DNA of 13,597 nucleotides from JBGPML01 sp041486955 (GTDB lineage Bacteria; Patescibacteriota; UBA1384; 2-12-FULL-50-11; DASWYB01): contig JBGPML010000015.1 in the NCBI GenBank assembly GCA_041486955.1, positions 1 to 13,597 of the forward strand, written 5' to 3'. The notes beneath the pieces are model-generated. The model saw nothing but the letters and a program-made list of their open reading frames with translations, was not told the origin of the DNA and did no database searches. The translations under genes and the position numbers were made by a program. Below, in pieces: positions 1-6,648 of this stretch. Position 1 is the first letter of the stretch; each line of letters opens with the position of its first letter.

Positions 1-1332
1 GCCTCCTTCTTTGCCGCCCTCTTAACCAGCAATGCCGACAACCTCGATAAAATGGCCATTGAGATGACGGAAGCGGCGAAAATGGGCATTCAGGTCCTTC
101 CACCCGATGTCAATGAATCGTTCCCAGAATTCGGAGTCATAAAAGCCAACCCAGAATCAGAAGCAACCGATCAAAAACACGGGCATGAATACATTCGATT
201 TGGCTTAGCCGCTATTAAAAACGTCGGACACGGCGTCGCTGAAAAGATTGTTGAAGAACGCAAAAACAGTGGTCCTTTTGCCAGCTTGACTGATTTTTTG
301 ATGCGATTAGGACCCAATGTCCTCAATAAACGGGTGCTCGAAAGTTTGGCTATGACCGGCGCCCTTGATCGATTTGGTGAGCGCAATGCGCTCGTCAACT
401 CAGTTGAGATTATGATTCGCTTTATTGCCCATCGAAAACAAGATGCCAGCCAGATGGGTCTGTTCGGTCTCGAAACAAGCCTGGTTCAAGATATTGCCTT
501 AGCGGAAGTGCCTCCTATCGAAAAACGGGTCAGCTTAGAGTGGGAAAAAACCTTGCTTGGCATCTATTTGAGTGGCCATCCGCTCAAAGAGATAGAAGGC
601 ATTTTACCAGCTATCGCTACCCCAATTTCTCGAATCACGGTGGGAGACAATGGCTCAAATCAGCGGATTGGCGGCATGGTGACCGAATTACGCTCGATTA
701 TGACCAAAAACAACGAGGCAATGGCTTTTGTAAAATTACAGGATATGACCGGGGCGATGGAGTTGGTAATATTCCCCCGAACGTGGGCCGAAGCCAGAAC
801 ATTTGTTCAATCTGACCGCTATATTATTGCTGAAGGGCGGGTAGACACCCGAGACGGCAGCCCGAAATTGATCATTTCTCGCATGCTGGAACTCCACCCT
901 GAAGAAGGCGTCGATACCATTCGCGCGGCTTTGGGCCCGATTCCGAAAGCTAACCCGTACTTTACGAAGAAAAAGCAAGAAAAAGAGGCGGAATCTTTCA
1001 CTTCTTCGACATCTTCTGAGGCGATCTCCAAAGAGGCCGGTCGTCTCCTGATGGAAATTCCCAAACAGGTTAATCGCAAAACATTGGAAGATATTCGATT
1101 TATTCTTGAATCCAACCCCGGTCCGGTTCCAGTTTACATTCAAGCCCTTCGGGGAGAGGACCTCACGTATGCTAAAACCAAATCGCTCGTGACACCGACA
1201 AAAGATCTACTCTTACTGCTTCAACAAGCTGGGGTAAAGGCAAAGGTTGAAGGAGTTCAGCTGACTGAATCAACCGAAGATATCGAAATTGAAACATACG
1301 CTGAGGACACCCCGGCAGCCGTGATGAGCTAA
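1..1332 (+). CDS. dnaE: DNA polymerase III alpha subunit, C-terminal part (5' end outside window)
   Basis: This is the C-terminal 443 residues of the replicative polymerase, which extends DNA at the fork. The frame is open from base 1, so the ATG at 52 is internal. The first residues (AALLTSNADNLDK) followed by MGIQVLPPDVN are typical of the bacterial DnaE fingers region. A helix-hairpin-helix region follows (FGLAAIKNVG, about residues 67-77, to the GALDRFG segment near residue 125). An internal beta-clamp binding motif QMGLF lies at residues 151-155. Then comes an OB-fold, about residues 205-285 (RIGGMVTELR to GRVDTRDGSPKLI). A divergent C-terminal domain, about 343-400, matches the position of the tau-binding region. 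A charged Ser/Glu-rich linker joins the OB-fold to it. The gene ends in TAA, converging with the minus-strand operon 10 bases away. Polymerase and PHP domains lie upstream of the window. Confidence 0.95.
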   Translation, partial: ASFFAALLTSNADNLDKMAIEMTEAAKMGIQVLPPDVNESFPEFGVIKANPESEATDQKHGHEYIRFGLAAIKNVGHGVAEKIVEERKNSGPFASLTDFLMRLGPNVLNKRVLESLAMTGALDRFGERNALVNSVEIMIRFIAHRKQDASQMGLFGLETSLVQDIALAEVPPIEKRVSLEWEKTLLGIYLSGHPLKEIEGILPAIATPISRITVGDNGSNQRIGGMVTELRSIMTKNNEAMAFVKLQDMTGAMELVIFPRTWAEARTFVQSDRYIIAEGRVDTRDGSPKLIISRMLELHPEEGVDTIRAALGPIPKANPYFTKKKQEKEAESFTSSTSSEAISKEAGRLLMEIPKQVNRKTLEDIRFILESNPGPVPVYIQALRGEDLTYAKTKSLVTPTKDLLLLLQQAGVKAKVEGVQLTESTEDIEIETYAEDTPAAVMS

Positions 1333-1335
1333 CGA

Positions 1336-1354
1336 GACGACGTTATTCGTCGTC
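1336..1354. terminator. possible weak hairpin between convergent genes
   Basis: GACGACG and CGTCGTC form a 7-base stem around a 5-base loop just after dnaE and overlapping the last codons of the PH-domain gene. Neither strand has a T-run after it, so it is at best a weak or factor-assisted terminator. Confidence 0.25.
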
Positions 1355-1864
1355 CGAAACGCCTTTTAATGCCCGGACAATCGACTGCTGGACATCGTAA
1401 GGATCACCCATATTACGGAGAGTTAATACCGTATCTTTTGACGCGGTACGAATTGCGACATTGCCGAAGTTAAACATCGTCTGAAAAACTCCTTGAATAT
1501 TGGTTGAAACATCTTGTATACGGGTTAATTCGGCTTCGGTAATTTGACGGTTAAAAAAGCCTTTTTGATTGACGTTTAATATCCGTTGATCGCTTAAAAT
1601 ACTGACACTGCTTCGGTACCCGTAAAGATGATAAGCCATAAAAACAATGAATATAACCCAGTAAATAAGCATAATCGCAAAACCGTACGGGCCCTCGAAC
1701 CATTTGGCCAAGAAGAAAGGAATGAAGAGAGAAATCCCACCCGCCAACACGACGGGTAGTAGTATTACGGGGTGTTGATTACGGACCATCATGACTTTTT
1801 CATTGCTCCTTTGCCCATAAAAATGATATTCGTCATTGGACCACATCCCTGAGTCTTCAGCCAT
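1343..1864 (-). CDS. membrane protein with bacterial PH domain (bPH2/YdbT-like)
   Basis: This 173-residue protein has a short cytoplasmic N-terminus containing HFYGQRSNEKV and two hydrophobic helices, about 32-53 and 60-81. A C-terminal domain (about 83-168) resembles bacterial PH domains of the DUF304/YdbT type: a YRSSVSILSDQRILNVNQ strand pair, then an FFNRQITEAELTRIQDV segment, then FGNVAIRTASKDTVLTLRNM. Such domains sit on the inner face of the membrane; their molecular role is mostly unknown. The start has a clear AAGGAG four bases before ATG. It is the last gene of the ndk operon, 17 bases after the sugar transferase. Family placement is good; function is not inferable. Confidence 0.85.
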   Translation of the reverse strand: MAEDSGMWSNDEYHFYGQRSNEKVMMVRNQHPVILLPVVLAGGISLFIPFFLAKWFEGPYGFAIMLIYWVIFIVFMAYHLYGYRSSVSILSDQRILNVNQKGFFNRQITEAELTRIQDVSTNIQGVFQTMFNFGNVAIRTASKDTVLTLRNMGDPYDVQQSIVRALKGVSDDE

Positions 1865-1881
1865 ACGTCTCCTTACATCGT

Positions 1882-2943
1882 TTAAATTCTTTGGGTATCT
1901 CGTTTCCAGGCCGCAACCAACACAAGTATACCGCCCCCGATAATCATTATAGCGATCAACGCTAGGGCTGCAATGAATTTCCCGAGCGTATGCGTTTGCA
2001 GCGCCACAATGCCGAAGGCAGCGCTCAGGGTATAGAGTAAAATGACTGCTTCACGTTGGCTTAAACCGGCATTGAGCAGACGATGGTGGAGGTGGAACCG
2101 ATCAGCCTTATAAATCGGCTGGTGCGTCATCAGGCGGCGCAGAACGACCCATACCACATCGAGGATAGGCACACCTAACACAAGAAACGCCGTGGCTAAT
2201 TTGCCGCCAGAAATAATCGCAAAGACAGCTAAGAGAAACCCGAGAACTTGTGAACCTGAATCACCTAAAAACAGCTTTGCAGGATAGAAATTGAAGGGTA
2301 AAAACCCGACCAATGAGCCAGCCAAGGCAATCGCCAAGACAGACATACTGAGCTGATTAACTTCGGGTTTAATCGCCAAAATATAGAGAATAATAGTAGC
2401 AATAAGTGAAATTCCAGAAGCAAGTCCGTCTAATCCGTCGAGAAAATTGATGACATTAATCATTGCTACTACCCAGATGACGACGATAATAAAACTCCAT
2501 TGGCCGACCATAATCTGGCTGCCAAATGGGTTGGAGAGATGGGTAATAAGGACCGTGCTGGCAGCCAGAATCACCCCGGCGAGAATATGAAAAAACAGCT
2601 TTGTTATTGCCGTTAACCCCTTGATATCATCAACGACTCCGACAATCATTAACAGGACACAGCCGGCGATTATGCCGAAGAAGTTACGATCTATGCCAAG
2701 AAATGTATCGGGGATAAAGGTCAGAGATGGTCGGCTGATAAGGTAAATCGCCACACAGGTTATGATAAACGACAAACTCACTGCCACCCCACCTAATCGG
2801 GGAATGGGAGTTGTATGCACGTCTCGCTCTCTCGGCACGCTGAGGCCGATCTTCGTTGCCAAGACAAATTGCCTGACCGCATAGGTCAGTCCGCACGAGA
2901 TAATTGCCGCGACCGCGAACACCAGCCAATGCCAGATTGGCAC
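1882..2943 (-). CDS. polyprenyl-phosphate N-acetylhexosamine-1-phosphate transferase, WecA/TagO type
   Basis: A 353-residue multi-pass membrane enzyme of the MraY/WecA family. It transfers a sugar-1-phosphate from a UDP-sugar to undecaprenyl phosphate, the first step of teichoic acid, O-antigen or similar polymer synthesis. Visible motifs in order: RDVHTTPIPRLGG (40-52), VVDDIKG with the metal-binding Asp pair (D105, D106), NVINFLDGLDGLASG (163-177), FLGDSGS with D228, and HLHHRL (284-289). HLHHRL and the absence of MraY-specific signatures favour the WecA/TagO branch over MraY. Hydrophobic helices cover most of the length. The start is GTG with a strong AGGAGG five bases upstream. It lies 9 bases after ndk and 17 before the PH-domain gene. 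The acceptor lipid is inferred from family; the sugar is unknown. Confidence 0.92.
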   Translation of the reverse strand: MPIWHWLVFAVAAIISCGLTYAVRQFVLATKIGLSVPRERDVHTTPIPRLGGVAVSLSFIITCVAIYLISRPSLTFIPDTFLGIDRNFFGIIAGCVLLMIVGVVDDIKGLTAITKLFFHILAGVILAASTVLITHLSNPFGSQIMVGQWSFIIVVIWVVAMINVINFLDGLDGLASGISLIATIILYILAIKPEVNQLSMSVLAIALAGSLVGFLPFNFYPAKLFLGDSGSQVLGFLLAVFAIISGGKLATAFLVLGVPILDVVWVVLRRLMTHQPIYKADRFHLHHRLLNAGLSQREAVILLYTLSAAFGIVALQTHTLGKFIAALALIAIMIIGGGILVLVAAWKRDTQRI

Positions 2944-2952
2944 GGAACCTCC

Positions 2953-3537
2953 TTATTTGGGGGGATATTGAAACCCTCGGGTGTAATTGACAAGCTCTTT
3001 CGGTTTAAACCAGTAGCCAATTTCATGCTTGGCCTCTTCTGGGGTCTCAGAGGCATGAACCAGGTTAGCTAAGGCACGTTTTTCGGTATTAGCGAGAACG
3101 GGCGAATCGACTGAGTAATCACCGCGAATCGTGCCAATATCGGCCATAGCCGGGATCGTCGATCCAACGATTTTTCGGACCATGTCGACTGAATGTAACC
3201 CTTCTACTACCATAGTGACGACGGGAGCGCCGATCATAAAATCGAGAATCCAATCGCGAATCATTCGTCCCACAACGAGAGTGTCATCTGAGCCAAGCTC
3301 TTTTTTCATATTACGTCCATACTTATCATAGGTCCCTTTGGTTTTTTCGCCAAGTCGATTGATCCAAGTCTCATTTTTAGGGTAATGACCATTAATTTGC
3401 TCTCGAGTTGGTTGAAACATTTTGAGGGCGATAATTTTTAATCCCCGCTGTTCAATCCGGCGGATAATTTCTCCGGTTAATCCCCGAGTAACACCATCTG
3501 GTTTAATCATCACAAATGTTTTTTCGCTTGTAGGCAT
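2953..3537 (-). CDS. ndk: nucleoside diphosphate kinase, long form
   Basis: This enzyme moves the gamma-phosphate from ATP to nucleoside diphosphates through a phospho-histidine. The N-terminus carries FVMIKPDGVTRGLTGEII. The active site NLVHASE is at 158-164 with catalytic H161, and upstream are STIPAMADIGTIRGDY and a Ser-Pro-Val segment typical of the family. At 194 residues it is longer than the usual 130-150. The extra length lies mostly between HY (51-52) and PVVTMVVEG (105-113), where about 35-40 charged residues replace a short loop; there is also a short C-terminal tail. The ATG is preceded by AGAGGAG. It is the first gene of a three-gene operon with the sugar transferase and PH-domain protein. 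It may feed nucleotide-sugar or nucleotide pools. Confidence 0.97.
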   Translation of the reverse strand: MPTSEKTFVMIKPDGVTRGLTGEIIRRIEQRGLKIIALKMFQPTREQINGHYPKNETWINRLGEKTKGTYDKYGRNMKKELGSDDTLVVGRMIRDWILDFMIGAPVVTMVVEGLHSVDMVRKIVGSTIPAMADIGTIRGDYSVDSPVLANTEKRALANLVHASETPEEAKHEIGYWFKPKELVNYTRGFQYPPK

Positions 3538-3592
3538 GCTGCTCCTCTTACAGAATTACTGAAAACTTTATATTTAACCAATTTATTTTTTG

Positions 3593-3622
3593 ATTATACT
3601 CGAGAACACCCCATTTTGCCAA
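3593..3622 (-). promoter_or_regulatory. sigma-70-type promoter of the ndk operon
   Basis: On the minus strand, TTGGCA (3622-3617) and TATAAT (3598-3593) are separated by 18 bases. Transcription would start near 3586, giving a leader of about 50 bases before ndk. Confidence 0.65.
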
Positions 3623-3636
3623 TTGCGTTAATGTTA

Positions 3637-3666
3637 TTGACACACATAGCTTAGACACGTTACGAT
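3637..3666 (+). promoter_or_regulatory. possible promoter of the fold-back leader and the gene at 3857
   Basis: TTGACA (3637-3642) is a perfect -35. Eighteen bases later TACGAT (3661-3666) is a four-of-six -10. Initiation near 3673 would start the transcript just before the left arm of the fold-back at 3682. Confidence 0.4.
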
Positions 3667-3681
3667 GACACTACAGTTTCA

Positions 3682-3845
3682 AGAATTCATTGAACATCTT
3701 CAGTTATGGTCTTCAGGAGAAATTCGGCTACAAGCCATTCATCGTTCGTTGGCGTAGCTCTAGCTATGCCTCCTCACGAATTCACGTCTTTCGCTCGAAT
3801 TTCTTTCTCCGAAGCTTCTCATAAGTAAGATATTCAACGAATTCT
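3682..3845 (+). repeat. 164-base imperfect fold-back (long hairpin leader or structured RNA)
   Basis: This occupies the right half of the gene-free stretch 3538-3856; the left half holds the two promoters above. The outer arms 3682-3700 and 3827-3845 are complementary at 17 of 19 positions. Interior blocks also pair in register: TTATG, CTTC-GGAGAA, ATTCG, and an apical pair 3751-3759 with 3762-3770 (one G-T pair). The transcript would form one rod with internal bulges, the largest unpaired zone around 3727-3742 and its partner strand. The rod ends 3 bases before the AGGAGG of the following gene. It could be a regulatory leader, a processed structured RNA, or a relic of a mobile inverted repeat. 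No target duplication is convincing. Confidence 0.7.
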
Positions 3846-3856
3846 ACAGGAGGGTT

Positions 3857-5020
3857 ATGGGCGTAATTAAGGTCGCTATTGATCGGTTTTTGCCTCTGTC
3901 TGAAGTCAAAGAACGACTTCAATCAATTGTGGACGATTTAGCTGGATCAAAAGATCCGAGCGATCTTTTTGTGATCACCAAAGACGGTAAAGCTGCCGCT
4001 GCTATTGTTGGGGCCGAAGGCTTAGCCCAGCTGATGCGAGACGCTCCAGACGACAAACCTATTGCTCCCAAATCCGAAGAAAAACCGGCTCAAAAAGTAG
4101 AACCGGTTGCTAAACCTGAATCAAAATCAGACGACAAAATAGCTCCAGCCGCGCCAAAAGCAGTGCCGGAACCACCCAAAATCGAATCTGCGCCTAAGCC
4201 ACCGGCTATTGCTATAGCAAAAGAACCCCTACCAAAAACCGACATACCGGCACCCGACACAACCGGGCCAATTCAGGTAACGGTTGCGCCGCAAGTGATC
4301 AAACCTCCAGCGCTCACTCCATCGACACCGATTCCGTCACCGGCGGCGACACCAGCGAACCCCGTTCCTCCGTCAGCAGCAACACCTCCTACCCCAACGC
4401 CAGAACCAAAATCTCCCGCTGCGCCGATTACGAATCCTACTCCAATAGTTTCGGCCCCTGCGATTCCGCCGCCGCCTATGCCAGCGCCTAAACCCGCCCA
4501 GGCAATGCTTTCAACTCCATCGGCAGTTCCACCGGTGATTAAACCTATCGCGCCCGCCACACCACCTCTAGCAGCTCCGACGACGACGCCAATGCTGGGT
4601 AATCCCAATGCCCCAACACCGGTACCGATCATCCAGAAGCCATCCACACCACCTTTAAATGCGATTCCAACCCCTCCACCACCTCCCGGGTTAGTAAGTC
4701 CTGTTGCGCCGGCTCCAGCTCCCCCGCCGGCACCCGTAGCAGCCCCGGCTAGCGCGCTACCACCTGCACCAACTCCTCAGTTACCCGGAAACCCAATAGC
4801 AATTCAGTCACGTCCAACCGCGCCAGCTTCGATGACCCCTCCAACGTCACCCCCAACAGCACCAAGTCCGGGAACATCATCACCAACAATACCAGTTGCT
4901 CCCCCGGCCACTCCCGGACAACCGCCAGCGAGTCATCCATCGATCCAAACAGCGGCAAATGCATCGCTGAACATACTGAAGAACTCATCTAACCAAGTAA
5001 AAGATATGGAAATAGATTAA
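3857..5020 (+). CDS. Phd/YefM antitoxin-like domain fused to a long Pro/Ala-rich tail
   Basis: A 387-residue protein with two very different parts. Residues 1-62 resemble the Phd/YefM antitoxin fold: a short strand, SEVKERLQSIVDDL helix, the FVITKDGKAAAAIVGAEG strand-turn-strand and a helix ending in AQLMRD. That fold normally dimerises and binds operator DNA. Residues 63-110 are Lys/Glu/Pro-rich, and from about 110 to 365 the chain is almost entirely Pro, Ala, Thr, Ser and Val with no hydrophobic segment, so it should be disordered. There is no signal peptide. No toxin gene lies next to it: neighbours are ndk (divergent) and uppP (convergent). ATG is preceded by AGGAGG only 3 bases away, a short spacing. 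A role in DNA binding or scaffolding is possible; function is unknown. Confidence 0.8.
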   Translation: MGVIKVAIDRFLPLSEVKERLQSIVDDLAGSKDPSDLFVITKDGKAAAAIVGAEGLAQLMRDAPDDKPIAPKSEEKPAQKVEPVAKPESKSDDKIAPAAPKAVPEPPKIESAPKPPAIAIAKEPLPKTDIPAPDTTGPIQVTVAPQVIKPPALTPSTPIPSPAATPANPVPPSAATPPTPTPEPKSPAAPITNPTPIVSAPAIPPPPMPAPKPAQAMLSTPSAVPPVIKPIAPATPPLAAPTTTPMLGNPNAPTPVPIIQKPSTPPLNAIPTPPPPPGLVSPVAPAPAPPPAPVAAPASALPPAPTPQLPGNPIAIQSRPTAPASMTPPTSPPTAPSPGTSSPTIPVAPPATPGQPPASHPSIQTAANASLNILKNSSNQVKDMEID

Positions 5021-5038
5021 GCGAATCAACAAAAACTA

Positions 5039-5070
5039 CTAAAAGAGGCCGAAAGGCCTCTTTTAGTTAT
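5039..5070. terminator. bidirectional intrinsic terminator
   Basis: A perfect 12-base stem (5039-5050 with 5055-5066) closes a GAAA loop, with T-rich tails on both strands. It sits between the convergent genes ending at 5020 and 5080 and serves both. Confidence 0.92.
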
Positions 5071-5079
5071 CAGTAGATT

Positions 5080-5859
5080 TTATCCGAAGACAATAAGCAG
5101 CAGGAATATGGTTCCGACCACTATTCGATACCATATATAAGGAGCGAAACCATACTTTTTTATAAAACGAAGCATGAGATGAATCGCCGCAATCCCGACA
5201 AGAAACGAAACAATCGTTCCGATGAGCATTTCATGTTGCTCAATAAGAGATGATTGCAAAACAGCTGGCACCTGGGTGATGGCGGCACCAAGAGAGATAG
5301 GCGCCAGGAGAAGAAAAGAAAATTCTGTAGCCTCTTCTTTGGTTAAACCAAGAAGTAGCCCGGAAGTAATGGTAATACCGCTTCGGGAAACACCTGGAAT
5401 CAGGGCCAATGATTGCGTCAGACCTATAATTAAGGCTTCTGACCAGCTGAGTTGATTCATATCCCGTTTATTTGTCCCAACTCGCTCAGCAAAATAAAGC
5501 ACGACCCCAAACCCTATTAACATAATCGAAGCGATCAGGGGCTTGCGGAGTGTATCAGCGATAATAGGCTCACCCCAATAGCCAATCACGGCAGCTGGTA
5601 TGGTAGCCAACAAAAGAAGTCCCAAGAGCCGGAGCTCTTTTGCTTGGCGTTGGATGAGTCCTTTCGTCAAGAGCCCCCACCAAACAGGAAAAAAATAGAG
5701 CAAAACAGCGATAAATGTGCCGGTATTGAGTGCGACATCAAAGGTTAGTCCTGAAGGTGGCCAATGAAACAGATAGGGAATAATCAGGAGATGACCGGAG
5801 GAAGAAATCGGCAAGAACTCAGTTAACCCCTGAATAATACCCAATATAATAGGATGCAT
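5080..5859 (-). CDS. uppP: undecaprenyl-diphosphate phosphatase, UppP/BacA family
   Basis: A 259-residue polytopic membrane enzyme that dephosphorylates undecaprenyl diphosphate, regenerating the lipid carrier for peptidoglycan and other envelope polymers; extra copies confer bacitracin resistance in known bacteria. The two family signatures are intact. QGLTEFLPISSSGHL (10-24) includes the conserved E14 and H23. PGVSRSG (155-161) includes R159. D41 follows in FDVALNTGT. Length and helix pattern match the family. The start ATG lies one base beyond the stop of the PAP2 gene upstream, with only a weak AAGG ahead of it, so translation is probably coupled. Its 3' end is protected by the terminator at 5039-5070. 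Confidence 0.95.
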   Translation of the reverse strand: MHPIILGIIQGLTEFLPISSSGHLLIIPYLFHWPPSGLTFDVALNTGTFIAVLLYFFPVWWGLLTKGLIQRQAKELRLLGLLLLATIPAAVIGYWGEPIIADTLRKPLIASIMLIGFGVVLYFAERVGTNKRDMNQLSWSEALIIGLTQSLALIPGVSRSGITITSGLLLGLTKEEATEFSFLLLAPISLGAAITQVPAVLQSSLIEQHEMLIGTIVSFLVGIAAIHLMLRFIKKYGFAPYIWYRIVVGTIFLLLIVFG

Positions 5860-5860
5860 A

Positions 5861-6439
5861 TTAAGCCAACCTTAACTTATGAGCTACATCCATGACCCAT
5901 GGCCATATCGATCTGGTAAGTCGGGGGTGAAGCCAATTGACGATAATCGCGGCAATCAATCCTGTGACGAAACCGGCAATAATGTCTGACGGATAATGGA
6001 CGGCGACGGCAATTCGGCTCAAACTCACCAAGATGGCTAAACATAAAAGCAAGACGGCTTCACGATAACGTTTCTGAAATAGTAAAAAGAACGCGATTCC
6101 CGCCAGAAAGGCCGTATGATCCGAAGGAAATGAGTTTTCAGGACGTCCAAAGAGGAGCTCCTTGACCGGTAAATCGTGTACGGGTCGGGCGTGATAGTAA
6201 AACATTTTGGAGATACGGTTTAATACTTCCCAGGCAAAAATCCCCGACAACATCGACGAGAGAAGTATTTCGCGCTGTTTTCGGCCGGTAATAAACCAGG
6301 CAACGAGCCAAATTATCGGAATTAAATAAACACCGGTTAAAGCGACAGTCTTTACGATAGTAAGCAGTCCAAGGTGTCTGGCTAGATAATTGCTCCAGGT
6401 GACAACAGTGGCTTGATCGAGAGATTTGAGACCTGACAT
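5861..6439 (-). CDS. PAP2-family lipid phosphatase, BcrC-like
   Basis: A 192-residue membrane protein of the type 2 phosphatidic acid phosphatase superfamily. The three catalytic motifs are complete: KMFYYHARP (K78, R85), FPSDHT (104-109, with H108) and SRIAVAVHYPSD (141-152, with H148 and D152). FPSDHT in place of PSGH is typical of BcrC/YwoA-type undecaprenyl-diphosphate phosphatases, which act on the outer face of the membrane. Several hydrophobic helices surround the motifs (about 28-50, 58-72, 110-122, 127-147, 153-170). It forms a two-gene operon with uppP. The start ATG has no Shine-Dalgarno but follows an extended -10 by 10 bases, suggesting a leader of only a few bases. Substrate is inferred from motif and partner. 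Confidence 0.9.
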   Translation of the reverse strand: MSGLKSLDQATVVTWSNYLARHLGLLTIVKTVALTGVYLIPIIWLVAWFITGRKQREILLSSMLSGIFAWEVLNRISKMFYYHARPVHDLPVKELLFGRPENSFPSDHTAFLAGIAFFLLFQKRYREAVLLLCLAILVSLSRIAVAVHYPSDIIAGFVTGLIAAIIVNWLHPRLTRSIWPWVMDVAHKLRLA

Positions 6440-6449
6440 ATTATTTCTA

Positions 6450-6458
6450 ACTATAGCA
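6450..6458 (-). promoter_or_regulatory. extended -10 promoter of the PAP2-uppP pair
   Basis: TGCTATAGT reads on the minus strand (6458-6450), 10 bases before the PAP2 start, without a convincing -35. The same nine bases precede the helicase gene at 13067-13059. The predicted leader is about 4 bases. Confidence 0.45.
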
Positions 6459-6485
6459 GAGAATTATTGAGCAAGACATGACAGC

Positions 6486-6513
6486 TTGCTATTTCAGCAA
6501 AGCGTCGTAAAAT
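6486..6513 (+). promoter_or_regulatory. promoter of the recombinase leader
   Basis: TTGCTA (6486-6491) and TAAAAT (6508-6513) are separated by 16 bases. The expected start, near 6520, coincides with the ATG of the small leader frame and lies just before the left arm of the inverted repeat. Confidence 0.5.
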
Positions 6514-6519
6514 GGCACC

Positions 6520-6645
6520 ATGCTATTGAACTCATTGAAAAACTCGCTTTCGAGAAACCCAGCACCTTATTGGCGCAACAGCTCCGAGATATTTATTGAA
6601 TTAGTAGTCCTAGGTGCTGGGATCGAAAATGGAGTTTTTCAATGA
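6520..6645 (+). CDS. possible 41-residue leader peptide of the recombinase gene
   Basis: This short frame begins six bases after the TAAAAT hexamer, so its message would be leaderless, and ends in TGA overlapping the recombinase start as ATGA (6642-6645). It runs through both arms and the loop of the inverted repeat. The peptide begins MLLNSLKNSLSRNPAPYW and ends GAGIENGVFQ, with a short hydrophobic patch IFIELVVLGAG; I recognise no family. Ribosomes translating it would have to open the hairpin that hides the recombinase ribosome binding site, so it could act as a translational coupler. A 41-codon open frame could also occur by chance, hence the modest confidence. Confidence 0.35.
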   Translation: MLLNSLKNSLSRNPAPYWRNSSEIFIELVVLGAGIENGVFQ

Positions 6646-6648
6646 GTT
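6529..6648 (+). repeat. 120-base inverted repeat burying the recombinase start
   Basis: The arms 6529-6567 and 6612-6648 are near-complementary around a 44-base loop. The outer 17 bases of each arm match perfectly (AACTCATTGAAAAACTC against its complement) and the inner CCCAGCACCT with AGGTGCTGGG is also perfect. In between lie a few mismatches and a small size difference. In RNA the right arm contains GGAG (6631-6634) and the ATG at 6642, both paired. This looks like a start-sequestering leader; a small inverted-repeat mobile element that donated the start region is the alternative. Confidence 0.8.

Noticed and set aside
3665..3757. 30-codon frame entering the first fold-back (starts MTLQFQEF)
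   Set aside because: Its ATG lies inside the predicted -10 hexamer, it has no Shine-Dalgarno and it stops at the apex of the hairpin.
4273..4647. Gly/Ala-rich open frame on the minus strand
   Set aside because: It is the complement of the proline/alanine-rich coding region and has no ribosome binding site; composition alone keeps it open.
6529..6648. Inverted repeat as a dif site or insertion sequence
   Set aside because: dif-like sites have arms near 11 bases and a short spacer; no transposase frame or convincing target duplication flanks this repeat.
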